This document shows positions 61,373 to 64,000 of a stretch of 64,000 nucleotides of DNA, in pieces. The notes beneath the pieces are model-generated. The model worked only from the letters and a program-made list of their open reading frames with translations. It did not search any database and had not been told where the DNA came from. The stretch comes from Phascolomyces articulosus. Taxonomy: Eukaryota; Mucoromycota; Mucoromycetes; Mucorales; Lichtheimiaceae. The DNA is taken from assembly GCA_025677815.1 (NCBI GenBank), contig JAIXMP010000026.1, forward strand, positions 599,562 to 663,561, read 5' to 3'. Both the position numbers and the translations under genes were made by a program. The number at the start of each line of letters is the position of its first letter. Position 1 is the stretch's first letter.

Positions 61373-61850
61373 TCAAAAGTGATGGAATAAACAAGGTCGA
61401 GTAGGACCAAGAAGTAACATCATTTCACAATTAAAAGTCTCAATATTGGATATCAAGGTCAGATTCAGGAACAATATGCAGGTTACACAATTATGGACGG
61501 ATGCATGATCAATAAGTTGGTTGCGCGAGTTGAAAAAAAGGCCTTTGGCTTTACAGATTTCACTGCTATTTCTAATACAAAATAATGATAAAAATGATAA
61601 GGTACTGATGATAATTATAATATAGCTGATATAAATAACAATAATAATATAGGATAAAGTATATAAAAAATAAAATAAACTGAAATAAAAATATATAAAA
61701 AGAAAGAGGAGAGTGGTAATCATTGAGGATTACATTATCTTGTTCTGTTAAACGTTTATAAACTTGTAAAGGTGCCCATGCATCCAACCCAGCATAATAT
61801 ATGAGAAGAGAATTACTACACGCGTAGGTTTCATTCGAAGTCAGATAGGT
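61373..61850 (-). pseudogene. Relics of a DEDD-type 3'-5' exonuclease domain
   Basis: On the minus strand, 61809-61740 reads NSLLIYYAGLDAWAPLQVYKR. This fits the ExoIII motif of DEDDy (WRN/RNase D-type) 3'-5' exonucleases, Y-x-x-x-D followed by an alanine/leucine-rich helix ending in YKxL. The frame then loses coding character in AT-rich DNA. About 200 nt further on, a second similar segment (RNQLIDHASVHNCVTCILF) resembles the same motif with the catalytic Asp missing. ExoI and ExoII motifs were not found. Upstream the frame runs into a hairpin repeat. Mobile elements and repeated genes with such exonuclease domains occur in fungi; this copy is non-functional. Confidence 0.45.
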
Positions 61851-61939
61851 TATTATTCGAAGCCAGACTGCACGCGTAGGTTACACACCAGTCATCTTAG
61901 GACCAACCTACGTGCAACCTACGCGTGTAGTGTGGCTTC
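61816..61939. repeat. Hairpin-forming repeat with CACGCGTAGGTT units
   Basis: Arms 61859-61882 and 61916-61939 are inverted repeats, 22 of 24 positions matching, around a 33-nt loop. A partial copy of the left arm (CTACACGCGTAGGTT, then ATTCGAAGTCAGA) lies directly before at 61816-61845, and CAACCTACG occurs twice in the right part. It is GC-richer than its surroundings. Looks like a MITE end or a nested palindromic element that interrupts the exonuclease relic. Confidence 0.7.
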
Positions 61940-62637
61940 AAATATTATACAACTTGTGCCCACCTGTCATACTACATGCGTGGTCAGACTCCAGTTTAAT
62001 AAATGTTAAAGAAAAAAAAACCCTTATAGTGCAAATCTGATTTACCCCATACATTGTCACATAAATTTGTGAAAATCAATAAATTGCACAGCGGGCACTT
62101 CTATTTTAAAATATCATAATGACATAGTGTTTTATCTAGTAGGAACATTTGCATAACACAATATTATTAAAGGAATGATCAACATTTTCATTTAAATTAC
62201 ACATCTTATACATCTACATATGAACAGTTGCTAGTGATAATCAATCAAACACTGATGTCGATTATTATTATTATCGAAATTCCATGAATGCACATATAGA
62301 TCATTTATATTGCGATATAATCATGTTATTGTCAAGGAAGCACATATATACAGATCATTAAAATATGCATAACCTTGCATAATTGGGATGGTATATACAA
62401 CTCTATCAAGATCTTAAAAATTATACAGTTTTTTAAATAAAATGAGTACAAGCTATAATGGTTACTTACTAATAGTAATGCTTATTATAGTTATTAATAT
62501 GTTAACTCACATATATAATGAAACAAAACAGTTGTAAGCAAATGCGTCTTATAAGGTATTATACATATATATATTGATGATGTATAGATTTGTGCTATTT
62601 AATGAATTCTTACAAAATATGTTTGTAAGGTATTGTA

Positions 62638-62707
62638 ACCTTTAGGTCTGTACTTATTAAAAGTGTGTATAGAGATAGGTTATGATAGGTCTCGGTTATG
62701 ATTTAGT
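62638..62707 (-). repeat. Right copy of the 70-bp inverted repeat
   Basis: Reverse complement of 57053-57123 with five mismatches and one gap. Together the copies enclose about 5.65 kb containing the frame-broken ORF and exonuclease relics. Confidence 0.75.
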
Positions 62708-64000
62708 GAGCACCAACAATAATATCGTTTATTGTGAACGGTAGTTTGAGATGATTATTTATAAGGAGAAAGGTTTTAGATAATATTTGATGTTATAATG
62801 CTTTTATATGTAAGCAGATCAGGCTCAGGGATATTATGAAAACGTTATGTCTTAATATAATCAAGAATATAAAGTAGAATCGATGTCTTGGATCAATTCA
62901 ATAGAATAATAATAACAATTTTGTTATATATGTTAAGATAAGACTCTTAGTTTATAAGTCTGAAATGAATAATATGAAATTAAAACAAGCCAATTGTGTG
63001 GGCGTTGAGTGACCAAAATATAATTCACTTTAAAGATAATTGTAAGGTAAATATAAGGTAAATATATGGTAAAGATTTATTGAATCAAAAGTTGAAGGGT
63101 ATTTATATGTTTTTGAAATAGTTGCGCAGTAACTGTTATTGATTTGACAGATCAATTGATCTTGTAACCGCAGTTACTAAAAGATGTTGCGCAGTATAAG
63201 ATAATATGAATATGTATAATAATAAGAAGGTGTGATAATACTAAATAGGGGAATAACAAATAATTGGATGATCCACATGATATGGATCTACAAAATGGTA
63301 ATATGAGGGATAAGAGAGAATGGTGAATATGTGGGGAAATAATAATAGAGGAAATAATAAGATATTTGGTGAAGTGGAATTTTAGTTACAGTATATAAGC
63401 AAAATAATAAATATATGATACCTGTAAAACATTGCTCAGCACACAAATTTGCTAACATATAATGAAAGAAGTTAATGGTCAACATTCCCATTATTAATAT
63501 GTTTTTTTTTTTTGGTCTCTATATACAATATCATGCTTGATCGTGAATATGATTTGTCATCTTTAGTACTCCATAGATACACATGTCAATCAACAAAATA
63601 TATGTATAATTTTATGCCGTGTTCATAATCTGCATTTCGATTTTAAACATTTTTTTTCTAACATTATATACAACCACATGTTCGGCTAGCATGTGCATGA
63701 TATAATATTCTAAATATTACTTGGTCACATATGTTGTTGATCATTGACTTTATGGGCTACCTATTATTGCAATTATGCACAGCATGATATGATATACACG
63801 ATGCATCTCATTTAAAGCAGATTAACACTTAAATATGATTAATGCTTTTAGCCAAGTAATACTTGGTCTTACAGGAACAACTTTTTTACGTATTTAAGTC
63901 TTGATTTGATGAATATATAAATAAAGTTGGTTGAAACATCAAAAAATATTATCACTACATTTTTTTTTGTTATAACTACAACATTACCTATATCATGTCA
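62708..64000. other. Intergenic to window end, no gene seen
   Basis: AT-rich. GTTGCGCAGTA occurs twice (near 63122 and 63187) around an AGTAACTG/CAGTTACT inverted pair, and GGTAAATATA recurs near 63046-63066. These look like small repeats. No reading frame is supported. Confidence 0.35.

Noticed and set aside
1..64000. tRNA or rRNA genes, CRISPR arrays
   Set aside because: No tRNA T-loop pattern with a matching cloverleaf and no rRNA core sequence was noticed; CRISPR arrays are not expected in a nuclear fungal genome and no regular spaced repeats were seen. The scan was by eye, so a tRNA could have been missed.

Overview
The window is eukaryotic and very AT-rich. Its genes carry many short GT-AG introns, mostly about 50-130 nt, with CTAAC-like branch sites and T-rich tracts before the acceptors. 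Proteins are rich in Gln, Asn, Ser and Pro runs. The content (two HSPA12-type Hsp70s in tandem, a Rom2-type Rho GEF with DEP-DH-PH-CNH domains, a WW-WW-MyTH4-RhoGAP protein, a DedA/Tvp38 protein and an UNC93-like transporter) points to a filamentous fungus, most likely an early-diverging one (Mucoromycota, Mucorales-like). That assignment is inference; no marker gene fixes the species.

Layout. (1) 0-35 kb is mostly gene-poor accessory DNA. It holds a HET-domain gene with a broken frame (144-1930), a tiny secreted-peptide gene with its own TATA box (2917-3060, minus), a decayed LINE 3' end (about 6.3-7.25 kb), two tandem Hsp70-like genes (8371-10619 and 11394-13591), a small Cys-rich ORF (15934-16131), an ORF split by a 27-A run (18418-18721), an intact HET gene (30170-31858, minus) and a third, decayed HET fragment (about 34.33-34.64 kb, minus). 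A conserved Rho GEF gene (21720-26948, ten exons) sits inside this region. (2) 36-54 kb is a conventional gene block: WW/MyTH4/RhoGAP (36038-39424), an FYRN/FYRC nuclear protein (42747-46193), a small BRI3-like membrane protein (47138-47674), a Tvp38/DedA membrane protein (47948-49229, minus) and an UNC93-like MFS protein (51972-53711, minus). (3) 57-62.7 kb is a decayed mobile-element-like block. It contains a frame-broken multi-exon ORF on the plus strand, two remnants resembling the third motif of DEDD 3'-5' exonucleases on the minus strand, a GC-richer hairpin, and a pair of about 70-bp inverted repeats (57053-57123 and 62638-62707) that could be its ends.

How the genes fit together. The Rho GEF and the RhoGAP are opposing regulators of Rho GTPases (cell wall, actin, polarity) about 10 kb apart; nothing shows co-regulation. 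Tvp38 is a Golgi/endosome-type membrane protein, and UNC93 and BRI3-like proteins are also membrane proteins. The HET proteins and HSPA12-type ATPases are both families that expand and diversify in fungi. Their co-occurrence with decayed copies suggests a fast-evolving accessory region, possibly for self/non-self recognition or stress; that function is inference only. All exon boundaries were worked out by hand from splice signals, reading phase and comparison between paralogues in the window.
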